Assembly: GCA_014621425.1 (NCBI GenBank)
Contig: JAANBB010000176.1
Location: 1-64,000, forward strand
Origin: Cylindrodendrum hubeiense
Lineage: Eukaryota > Ascomycota > Sordariomycetes > Hypocreales > Nectriaceae
DNA: 64,000 nt
Direction: 5' to 3'
A program made the position numbers and the translations under genes. This document shows positions 54,786-64,000 of this stretch, in pieces; within the stretch, counting starts at the first letter, position 1, and each line of letters opens with the position of its first letter. A model generated the notes under the pieces. It saw only the letters and a program-made list of their open reading frames with translations. It made no database searches and was not told the origin of the DNA.

Positions 54786-56689
54786 ATGGCTGCAGAAGAG
54801 GGCCACGACCAATCGACTACTGCCACCACAGAGAAATCTGAGCAGCAGTCTCCCGAAGACATATGTGAGGAACATGCAGTCGAAGATCCAGAGCGGAATA
54901 CAGCCCAAGAAATTCCGGGAGGCTTACGAGAGGAAACATCCAAAGATGAATCCCCATCGTGGTCAAAGCTGGTGCTCATTGGGATTGGGCTATGGTTCGC
55001 TGTCTTCTTGTACGCTCTTGTGAGTCTCGCAGAAATCTCAACCCTGATCCAACTACGCCAGTAAGCTAACATTGCGTGGATCAACAATAGGACCAAACTA
55101 TTGTGTCCAATGCAATCCCTAGCATTACCGACGACTTCAAAAAGACATCAGACGAGGGATGGTACGGCAGTGGTATGCAAACTCGACGATCCAGCCGAAA
55201 ACCAGGTTCAAAGCTCTTCTCTAACCCAACCCAAAATCTAGGCTACCTCCTGACGACAGCGGCGTTTCAGCTCTTGTACGGTCGTATCTATTCCAACTTC
55301 TCCATCAAGTACACATTCCTCGTTGCGATCACGATATTTGAGCTTGGGTCGTTGATATGTGGTCTCGCACCCACCAGCACTGTCCTCATCGTCGGCCGCG
55401 CGGTTGCGGGCGTGGGCGGTGCTGGAATAGCGTCAGGAGCCTTCATTATCATCGCCCACTCGTTCCCTCTCCGCATCCGCCCCATGTGCATTGCCTCGAT
55501 GGGCATGGTGTACGCCGTCGCCTCCGTACTAGGACCAGTCCTGGGAGGAGTCTTTACCAGCAAGCTGACTTGGCGGTGGTGCTTCTACATCAACCTGCCC
55601 TTTGGTGGCGTCACCATCCTCGCCATCCTTTTGTTTCTCCAATCTCCCGATCGCCCAGAAATCAATTCCATCCCTGTTTCCGAAAGGCTGAAGAAGATTG
55701 ATCTCATTGGCTTGTTGATTTTCATACCTGCCATTGTGTGCCTCTTACTTGCTCTACAGTGGGGTGGCTCGGCCTATGCTTGGAGCAATGGCCGTATCAT
55801 TGCACTTCTCGTGTTCTTCGGCGTTTTAGTCATTGCTTTCCTTGCGTTCGAATACTGGAAAGGCGATGAAACATCCCTCCCCATCAGGGTCATCACGAAA
55901 AGGAGTGTCGCAGCAGCCACGTGGAACGCCTTCTGCAACTTGGCCACGTTTCTAGTTCTCGTTTACTATATCCCTTTGTGGCACCAAGTCGTTCGCGATG
56001 CCAGCGCTGCCGACGCAGGGGTTAGACTGCTTCCCTTTGTTTTAGGAGTGGTTATCATGGCCAATTTGTCAGGGGCCCTGGTTTCCAAATTCGGATACTG
56101 TAGGTTATTCAACCTTGTCCACTTTTTATCAACCTCAGACAGCTAATCGTTTGGAAATTCAGATGCGCCCATGATGATACTCTCCTCCATTATTACGCCC
56201 ATCGGGATGGGCCTAATGTCAACCTGGACTGTCGATGCAAGCTTCTCCGAGTGGGTCGGCTATCAGGCGATAGTAGGCCTAGGTCTTGGGCTGGGGCAGC
56301 AACAACCCATGGTCGCGATACAGACTATTTTGCCCAAGTCCGAAGTCCCTGCGGGAATCTCTATCATCATGCTCACCCAGACGCTAAGCGGGGCCATTTT
56401 TGTGTCGGTCGGGCAGTCTGTGCTTCAGAATGACTTGGTCGAGAATCTCGAAGTAGCATTTCCCAACGGTGGAATCGATATATCCAAGCTGTCCAGCGTG
56501 GGCGCGACCCAGGTGCGGTCCCTGGTACCTCCAGAAGACCTGCACACGGTCCTGGTAGCCTACAACAGCGCCTTGACTAAGGTATACACAGTTGCGCTGT
56601 GCATGTCGGCTCTGACCATTATTGGGAGCGTTTTAATTGAATGGAAGAGCGTTAAGAAAGTCAAGGGGGTTAGGGAGGGACAGTCTTGA
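54786..56689 (+). CDS. MFS drug:H+ antiporter (DHA2, 14-TM) exporter
   Basis: Four exons (54786-55019, 55091-55172, 55242-56099, 56163-56689) encode 566 residues; splices read FLYAL|DQTIVSNAIPS, WYGSG|YLLTTAAFQ and SKFGY|YAPMM. A polar N-terminus of about 60 residues precedes 14 predicted TM helices. Motifs include LDQTIV-type motif D1 (DQTIVSNAIPSI), YGRIY motif A, and motif C (GPVLGGVF) of antiporters. Such pumps export toxic or secondary metabolites and often sit in biosynthetic clusters. Here it borders a Zn2Cys6 regulator and two oxygenases and would be the exporter of the product; this is inferred. Confidence 0.9.
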
Positions 56690-58373
56690 CGGGCGTTGCG
56701 CATCGTGCGGTGTCACATCCATCATTGCACAATGCATTAGCGGAGTTCAATGACGTTTTATACTTGATGTCAGATTAAAGTCGTGATATTGGACTTGCGA
56801 TTTCCACTCTTGTGGTAAGTCGCCAGTGTCATGAATGTTCATACGAGTCTAGGAGCCCTTTCGTAGTCTGCCTACTATGTGAATCGCGTCTTGCTGTCAG
56901 ACCTCAAACTCCCCGAACCCACCTTGGCACTGCCGAAGCTTGGCACCGAAAGCCCCACTTTGCGGACCGAACCTTTCGGTCCCAGGCCGCGAAGACCAGG
57001 CACAGAAAGGAAGTAGGTCGACTTCATTGTCCCTTCGGTGGCCAGATATATATTCAGCTCCGACCCCGGCTCCAAGTGGCCGGTGAAGGACACGGTCCGC
57101 GTCTTCAACACGCTCATTGCGGAGGTCATGGGACACAAGACATATGCACTCGACGGCGCCGATCTCGGTTTCTTGGACGCCTGGCATCAGTACGAGGAAT
57201 GCAACACGACGGCTCAGGTGATGCGCCTCTATTTTCTACCCCGTGTGCCCCACAGCTGAACCCAGCTGGTGGCAAGGAATCCCAGTGACGGGTGGTCTTG
57301 AAAGTTTTGAGTTGAAAGGATCGGACGCCTGGCGCCCGGCCGGCAGTGGCTTCTACTTTGAGCATCCCACAAAACTCAACACGGTCTGATTGAATGCATA
57401 TGATAACCCCATCGGCCAACTTGCTTCGTTAGGCGAGAAGCTCATTGACTGTGGATGGACAAGTTCTCTGTGAGATTTGTAATAACTCGCCGACCCAGAG
57501 CGCTGCACAGAGTCCTATCCCTGGCCCTCGAGAGACCACAAGCAAGACTCCGTCAGATTTCTTTGTTTCCTAAAGCTGGGACGCAATAAGGCACGCTGAG
57601 GTAGGACTGAGCAGGGGGCGAAGACTCTCCAAAGAAGCCACGCATGCTGTCCAGAATTCCACTTTAATTCCATGTCATAGTACCACTACAGCGGTTACGG
57701 CGAGGTCAGTGACATGTTTGCTCCTCTTGTGGATCGAGAATTACCAATTCAGGAAATCGACCCGACTGCGCCGCACCTTGTCTAGACTACTAAGGGCAAG
57801 GTGGACAACTATCTGCCTGCGTCCAGACGATCCTCATCTTCAACGCAATCAACGCCGAGATGAGCTTGCGTGTTCTAACGTCGTGATTAAGAAGGTTTTC
57901 ACAGTGGATTTCACGTGCTGCGTGTAAGTGACTTGTTTGGACCAATGCGAATGGATACTCTAGGAGCTAAGGGCTTCTGCAACTCTCAATGCCGTTTACC
58001 CATCCCACCGCATCCCATCATGCCCTAGGATTCCCAGCAATTTCCGGTGAGGGTTCAATTATCAGCCTGGCTGGGCTCAAGGTGAAACTCTGTTCGCTGT
58101 CAGTGCACCAGAGCTTTTAGTCGGTGGGCCCAGATGCGTGTCATCGATAACGAGCTCCATTGAGTGTTACGACAGAGCCGCGTAATTTTGTGGTGCTCGA
58201 ATCCCTAATTTGGGTTTCGCCCGTTGTTTCAATGCCCGACCCACCACTCGATGGCGATCATGCGCGCTTATCTGAAACTTGCACACAATATAAATATCTC
58301 TGTGTAATTGACGCCATTCAAACATTTGTTTGTTGCACTATGAACATTTGCATCTCGTCATTCCTTGGTTAAA
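56690..58373. other. 1.7 kb region with decayed coding fragments
   Basis: There is no intact gene. Two stretches look like former coding DNA (57010-57400 and about 57675-57775; see separate entries). A TATAAATA at 58289-58296 is about 80 bases before the GH3 start codon. Confidence 0.45.
57010..57400 (+). pseudogene. possible gene relic, unassigned
   Basis: A plus-strand frame reads VARYIFSSDPGSKWPVKDTV, then FNTLIAEVMGHKTYALDGAD and LDAWHQYEECNTTAQVMRLY. A second piece after a frame change includes ESFELKGSDAWRPAGSGFYF. Codon use and third-position GC look coding, but stops and frame changes break it and there is no start. I do not recognise the family. Confidence 0.35.
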
Positions 58374-60797
58374 ATGAAGGTCTCCAATTCCTTTGTTGCT
58401 CTTTCGGCGCTGTCCCTCGCTGCTGGCGGCTTGGCTGCGTCGAACTCATCTTCTATTTCAGCCTTGCTTTCAAACGGATACGGTAAGCCCACTTACAGTC
58501 CTTCGAGCCATTCGATTATACGGCATAACAGCAGTAGCTAACATCAAGTAGTACAGCTGGATGGCGCTTCTTCCGATGCGTACGACAAAGCCAAGGCCTT
58601 CGTTGCCACGTTAAACAATACCGAGAAAATCACAATCATCACTGGCGGCAGTCTCACAGGTGACCATGCTTGGACCGCACTCAACACTAAGGATGGTGTG
58701 TCTGGCATCAACTATCAGTTCTATGTCTCGGGCTTTACCATGGCCAATGCCTTGACCATGTCATGGAACCGTGATCTCATCAAAAGCCAGTTTAAAGCTG
58801 TAGGCGATGAGTTCTACAAAATGGGTTACAACCTGATTGATGGTCCCGAACCCGGACCTCTGGGCCGCGTGCCATATGGTGGAAGAACCCCCGAGACATT
58901 CTCAGTTGATCCATACCTCTCCGGTATCGCCATGGGCGAGGCCATCTCAGGCATGAACTCGGCAGGTGTCATTGCTGGTGGCAGACACTTTCTGCTGAAC
59001 GAGCAGGAGACGAACCGATCGTCGGGAACTTCTGATACGACAAGTGCAGTATACTCTTCCAACGCCGGAGACAAGACGATCCAAGAGCTATACGCTTGGC
59101 CTTTTGCAGATGGTGTCAAGGCCGGCATGATGGCTGTCATGTGCGCTATGACGCGAGTCAATGACACCCTCTCATGCGAGCACAACAACCTCCTCAGCGG
59201 CGTACTAAAGAAGAACATGGGCTTCCCTGGCCTGGTATTCCCCGATGTCAACTCTCAGTCCACTTCTTATGGCTCTGCCAACGCCGGCCTTGACTTCGGT
59301 TCCAGCTCACTCTGGACTGACACCATTCTGGAAGCCGGCATTGCCAATGGTAGCTTCACCCAGGATCGTCTGGACGACATGGCCGTCCGAAACGTCTTGG
59401 GCTACTACTACGTCGGTCTTGATGATGGTAAACAGCCTGATTTGGCCGGCACGACCGAGTACCGAGATGTCCGCGGCAACCATGGCAAGCTTATCCGCAA
59501 GGTTGCTGGCGAGTCCCTTGTTCTTCTCAAAAACTCCAATGTCAGCGGTCTCGGTCTGCCACTCAACAAACCACGCACCATCTCCCTCTTCGGAGCCCAC
59601 GCAGGTCCTTGCATGGCTGGACCTAATCAGGCCTTCAGCGTTCAAGGCACCACCAGCGATGTTTACCAGGGCCACTTGGCCAGCGGTACTGGCTCCGGTC
59701 AGCTGTCATTGCCCTACTTGATGACCCCTTTCCAGTCAATCACTTCGCGTGCAATTGAGGACAACAGCATGATCTGGTGGTTGATGAATGACACTTACAC
59801 CTCTACTACAGATGGATTTGGTGGTGGCGGCGGTATGGGCGGCGGTTTCGGTGGCAACTCTTCGGGACCTCCAGGTATCTCGAAGCGTGCGGTGAACCTG
59901 GGCAGTCTCGGCCAAGGCACTGCTCTTACACCGTCTTTCGCCAACTATGCAGAGAACTCGGTGGTGTGCCTCGTGTTTTTGAACTCTTACTCGGGCGAGG
60001 GTGGAGATCGCAGCGAGCTATCTGATGATGACCAAGACACCATGGTGACTACTGTTGCTGCCAACTGCAACAACACCATTGTCGTCGTCAACACTGCTGG
60101 TCCTCGCGTTCTTGATGCGTGGGTTGAGAATGACAACGTCACGGCTGTCTTGTACTCTGGTCTGCTCGGCCAGGAGAGTGGCAGGGCCATCGCAGACGTT
60201 CTGTACGGCGACGTGAATCCCAGCGGCAAGTTGACGCACACCATCGCCAAGAACGCCTCCGACTACCCGAATCCCATCTGCACCACTGCCGACTGCGACT
60301 TTTCCGAAGGTGTCTTCATCGACTACCGCTACTTTGATGACCAGAATGTCTCTGTTCGGTATCCTTTCGGCCATGGCCTCAGCTACACTACCTTCGACTA
60401 TGGCGATGTCACTGTCAGTGTCAAGAATAAGACTGCGCTGGCTTCTACATACCCAACCGGTGAAGTTGTTCCCGGAGGACAGGCAGACTTGTGGGATGAG
60501 GTCCTGTCCGTCAAGACTACTATCCGCAACACTGGCGATCTCAAGGGCGCCGAGGTCGCACAGCTGTACGTGAGCTTCCCCGAGGAGGCCGCGCAGCCCA
60601 CTCGCATCCTGAGGGGTTTCCAAAAGGTTACAATCTCTCCAGGATCAAAGGCCACCGTTAAGTTCAGTCTTCGTCGACGTGACATTAGTTACTGGGATGC
60701 CAAGGCACAGAAATGGGCCATTGCTAGTGGCGACTACGAATTTACGACTGGCTCCAGTTCGCGAGACCTCCGTGGCAGCGCGAAGTTAACCATTTGA
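58374..60797 (+). CDS. secreted GH3 beta-glucosidase-like enzyme with altered motifs
   Basis: Two exons (58374-58482 and 58552-60797) encode 784 residues. The signal peptide is MKVSNSFVALSALSLAAGGLA. The GH3 N-terminal barrel includes GMNSAGVIAGGRHFLLNEQE; the usual Lys of the KH(F/Y) motif is Arg here (about R181). The nucleophile Asp is in GLVFPDVNSQS (about D268), where typical enzymes have SDW. The C-terminal GH3 domain (VVCLVFLNSYSGEGGDRSEL) and a fibronectin-III-like domain (NTGDLKGAEVAQLYVSFPEE) are present. A glycine-rich insert lies at 59813-59857. It probably releases glucose from beta-glucosides outside the cell, but the active-site changes leave specificity open. It is convergent with a Zn2Cys6 gene, 243 bases apart. 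Confidence 0.88.
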
Positions 60798-61040
60798 GCA
60801 CCATGGGAGATGGGGCAGGTCCCTGGGTGGTAAATATTTACGATCTTACAGACAATCTTCCTTTTTTAGTGTATTTATTTGCTAGTAGATAGAATTAGAC
60901 CTCATAGAGTACATATCACAAAGCATAGATGCATATCGCGCAACGAATCAGTACGGGTATCTCTGGCTCCATCCGCCAAATTAAAATTCTCTCATAATCT
61001 TTACATTGATCGAACATTCATCGCTGCCATGTTGGCATTA

Positions 61041-63656
61041 TCATTGCCCAGCTAATTGGGGCTCTGCGCTTCCCTCGTCAATTGGGTCTGCAGGTCCTGG
61101 GCCTCCCAGAAACCTTAGTAAAGCCTCAGTATCGTCCCACACACCTGTTTCAAACATTAAATTCGCATCAAACACCTCATCAATAAGTGTCAAGGGACCC
61201 CATTGGTGGTTGAAAGGAAGCGCTCCGTCACGTCTCGCGCCGTCGTTGATACGGGACGCAGACTTGTCCTGCGCCTGTGCGAGGGCATGCTGTATAATAG
61301 CTGCAGCCTTGGTTGCGACGACGCACTCATCCATGGTGTCGAGGATCTCGATTGCCATCTCTATGAAGCCAGATAGAGTTTGCACCTCGCTATCAGATGC
61401 ACCCTGACCGAGATAAACCAGAATGATGGATGTGGCGAATGATATGTACGTGATGTTGTAAAACCTGAAATGATGTTAGTCTTTAATTACTGCTAAAATC
61501 CAGATGCACAGTCTAGGTGAGAATATTGTGGAGTCTTGGCGAAGCGTAACATACCAGGTGCGGAAGAAGTCGTGATGTTGATATACATGGTAGATAATGT
61601 CGATAGTCTGTTTGGCAGAATCTAGGCACTTTTGAATGCCCTCAGATGCAGACACAGATTCCCGTTCACCGGGGGATGAGTTAATCAAGAGGGATCCAAA
61701 CATCAGAATCCTGAGATTGTGGTATCCTACTTTGCTCAGTATGTGATTTGGGTCATGTGGGCAGATAGACTCACGTATTGTCATCACCAGCCGTTGCCTC
61801 TTGGCGTACTGTGCATCTTTGACACTCTTTAATGAAGTCTTGCGGGAAAACGTTCGAGAGGGACGGATGGCCTCTGGGACGCTATCCACCCATCGATTGA
61901 GATCTTGCTCTAGTTGGCTGGCTCGTGCCAACAACTCTGGTAGCGAGAGATCGGAAAGATAAATACCAAGGCAAAGGGCCCTAGTTATTCGTGAGAAGTC
62001 GACCATGTACTTGATTATGGCGCAATGTGGAGGTTCCACGAGTTCCGGCTGTTGTGGGAGGGTGCAGGAGTCTAGGGACTCATACGTGACTGGCAGTCGG
62101 CGATTATGATAAAGGTCTGAGCCTAGTGTGTCAGGTCTCCCCATGGCAAAAGACATTTCCCTACTACCGTTAGTCCTTGTTTTCATATGGAAGACGTGGG
62201 CAATTACATTTCGAGAGAATAAAGCCCCCTGTTGAACACGTAAGGTTAGATTTTACTCGATGTCTTGAACAAATTGGATACTCACCACCACGTCCGAGAT
62301 TCGGCCTTGAGAGATTCAACGTCTCTTTGTAAATGGGCCGGAGGCTCCCGGTTGATGCCTATAGCCAGGGCTGTCCTCACTGCTTGTCCAACATACATAT
62401 ATGCCCCTAGCTTTATTAGCATTTGAAGATCGACGTTGTTGGTATGATAGGAGACTCACAATGTGGATTCAGCTCATTCTGGCATATTTTCGCCTATTGG
62501 TTAACGGACACTTAGCATATTTTGCGTGATCGGGATGAGGTTCTTGACATACCAGGAAGAAATAACACTGGACCATTTCTAAATCAGTCACCATGCCGAG
62601 GCGATAACAATGACTCAATGACTCGTCGAAGAATTTCCGACTCCATTGTCGATTGGAGATGCCGTCGATTGGTTCCTCTTCGCGCACACTGATGAGGGCT
62701 CCAAGTGATAATATGCTGTAGTAGAGCGCGATGAAGCTGCTATTTAGGGAGGCATCCGTCTCTGACCAGAGCTGTTCGCACTTTTGGAGGAATCGGTGTT
62801 TGTCCAGAATCGGATGGATATAATGATTAGACGAAAAGAAGCTGTGGATGAAGACGCTGCATTTATGGTAGTGTATCGAGACGCCGGGAGTCGGGGGTGC
62901 TGGGTTGGGGTTGAACGAGTGTTGAATGCCGTCCATCATGCCAGGCGAGAACCGCGGGTTGTGTAGATTGGAGACAATCGACCCGCTCTCTTGCTCCTTG
63001 GCAGGCAAAAACATTTCGCGATCCTCATTTCTCTGGACTCGCGACAGGAGCGCGACGGAAGAGGAGCTCCCATAGAACTCGACGCTCCGGGTGTGGAGGT
63101 TGACGGCTGCAACTTCCTGGGCGCTTTGCTTTGAGCTGCAACTGGGCGATGGCACTTGGTAGCCCCAATCTCTGCTCTGGCCCACAGACCCATGCAGGGA
63201 TGCATCGACACTGGAAGCCTTTGGCGAAGACGGATCGGAAAAGGCCCCGGGGGTGAGAACAGTTCCAGGCGTGGGAGCTGATGGGACGGTTGGGGGGTCC
63301 GACGACGACTTCAGCGTCTTGACCTGCTCCTCGAGTTGTCGCACATACCTAGAGTAAACAAGTTAGCAGTGCTACTGAGCAAAAATAATAACCGAGATTG
63401 CGCTTACTCGGGCGTGAAGCGTCGCTTCAGGATGGAACCATTGGATCCTCGGTACGTGCACTCAACGTTGCGTTCTACATAAATTAGCTTTATGCGCGGC
63501 CAGAAGCTACGGAGAGGCTTGGTTACGTCGGCAATAGCTGCACGGGTGGGCTTCGTCGCACTTGTTCTTCTTTATGCGGCAGAGCTCGCACGCGAGGACG
63601 GCGCGCGGGCGGCGCGTCTTCTGCCTAGGCTTCTGTATCTCGCCGGGACGGTCCAT
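61041..63656 (-). CDS. Zn(II)2Cys6 transcription factor (fungal_trans, xylanolytic-regulator-like)
   Basis: About eight exons. The first starts MDRPGEIQKPRQKTRRPRAV at 63656 and carries CELCRIKKNKCDEAHPCSYC, completed after an intron by RQRNVECTYRG, a full zinc cluster. A coiled segment YVRQLEEQVKTLKSS follows. Middle-domain blocks, joined over small introns, are YYSILSLGALISV, AYMYVGQAVRTALAIGINRE, and SRTWWGLYSLEMEMSFAMGR with PDTLG, the fungal_trans signature. The chain ends EGSAEPQLAGQ at 61041. All motifs are intact. It is tail-to-tail with the GH3 gene. Control of that gene is possible but not shown. Confidence 0.87.
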
Positions 63657-64000
63657 GGCGTCGCTCGTGTTTGGGAAATGCAGAAAAGATGCTCCGGACG
63701 GCTTGAGAACTGGCCCTGCGGGGACGAGAGGAGCGGTCCGGATTTATCAGCGAGGGCGAGACGGCCAGACCGGCAACTCTCAATGCGGGGGAAATGCGGG
63801 CTTAAAGTTGCCCTGAGTGGGTACTGCGGGGTTAGTGAGAACTGCTCTGGTGACAGGATGAAAACGACGGCGTCATGTGGCTGTTGCGTGGGATTCACTA
63901 TGACAAGATGCCTTGGAGGTTCGGCTGCTGTGAGGACTTGGATTCTGTACGTTGAGGACAAGACTCTTCCATGGACCAGATACTACGGCCATGTTCTATA
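63657..64000. promoter_or_regulatory. upstream region of the last Zn2Cys6 gene
   Basis: The 344 bases to the window edge hold the promoter and 5' leader on the minus strand. No gene was recognised. Confidence 0.4.

Noticed and set aside
58150..58230. T-loop-like GGGATTCGA on the minus strand, possible tRNA
   Set aside because: No matching acceptor, D or anticodon stems could be folded around it.
58826..60685. Long antisense frames over the GH3 gene
   Set aside because: Shadows of a strongly coding sequence in other frames; the sense strand has all family motifs.
1..64000. Search for CRISPR arrays, rRNA, intact transposons, PKS/NRPS core genes
   Set aside because: None seen: no regular spaced repeats, no rRNA segments, no transposase or reverse transcriptase motifs, no ketosynthase or adenylation domains.

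Overview
The window is nuclear DNA of a filamentous ascomycete, most likely a sordariomycete (Hypocreales/Nectriaceae-like). This is inferred from short introns (about 48-67 nt) with GT..CTAAC..AG signals, many Zn(II)2Cys6 regulators, a LaeA-like methyltransferase, small cysteine-rich secreted proteins, and an intron-containing tRNA-Lys. Apart from a housekeeping mitochondrial glycerol-3-phosphate dehydrogenase (865-2919) and the tRNA, it reads as accessory, niche-adaptation DNA: carbohydrate-use modules, oxygenase and acyltransferase clusters, an NLR receptor and effector-like genes. Four ambiguous bases lie at 74-76 and 81.

Layout. (1) 3.1-9.7 kb is a beta-glucoside module: a Zn2Cys6 regulator, an intracellular GH1 beta-glucosidase and a divergently transcribed sugar permease. 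(2) 9.7-14.2 kb is rearranged. It holds a truncated L-serine dehydratase relic, an intact single-exon fungal serpin (rare in fungi), a six-cysteine secreted peptide, and a second decayed copy of the permease 3' end. (3) 14.3-20.2 kb carries an HXXXD acyltransferase, a LaeA-type methyltransferase and a secreted SnoaL-like protein. (4) 20.7-25.9 kb is one NLR gene of about 1,713 codons (NACHT ATPase followed by about 18 HEAT-like repeats), split by one small intron. (5) 27.5-31 kb holds a PNPOx-like enzyme and two paralogous small secreted proteins, one of which has lost its ATG. (6) 31.4-40.8 kb is a uronide-use cluster: DUF2264 (GH154-type), a Dal5-type MFS permease, a GH88 unsaturated glucuronyl hydrolase and a Zn2Cys6 regulator. 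(7) 42.7-43.6 kb has an effector-like secreted protein with one intron, and the tRNA-Lys(TTT). (8) 44.2-56.7 kb has an alternating divergent layout: Zn2Cys6 regulator, ketopantoate-reductase-like enzyme, Fe(II)/2OG oxygenase, PhyH-type oxygenase, second Zn2Cys6 regulator and 14-TM drug exporter. It looks like a small metabolite cluster without a PKS or NRPS. (9) 58.4-63.7 kb has a secreted GH3 enzyme with altered active-site motifs and a fifth Zn2Cys6 regulator.

How the genes work together. Modules 1 and 6 have the fungal version of a sugar-utilisation locus: regulator, importer and hydrolase, with importer and hydrolase sharing a bidirectional promoter. Neither the GH1 nor the GH88/GH154 enzymes show a signal peptide, so import before hydrolysis is inferred. 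The strongest candidates for new biology are the serpin, the uronide cluster, the HEAT-repeat NLR and the 44-57 kb oxygenase cluster. Exon joins were read by eye from splice motifs and reading-frame continuity; expression data were not available.
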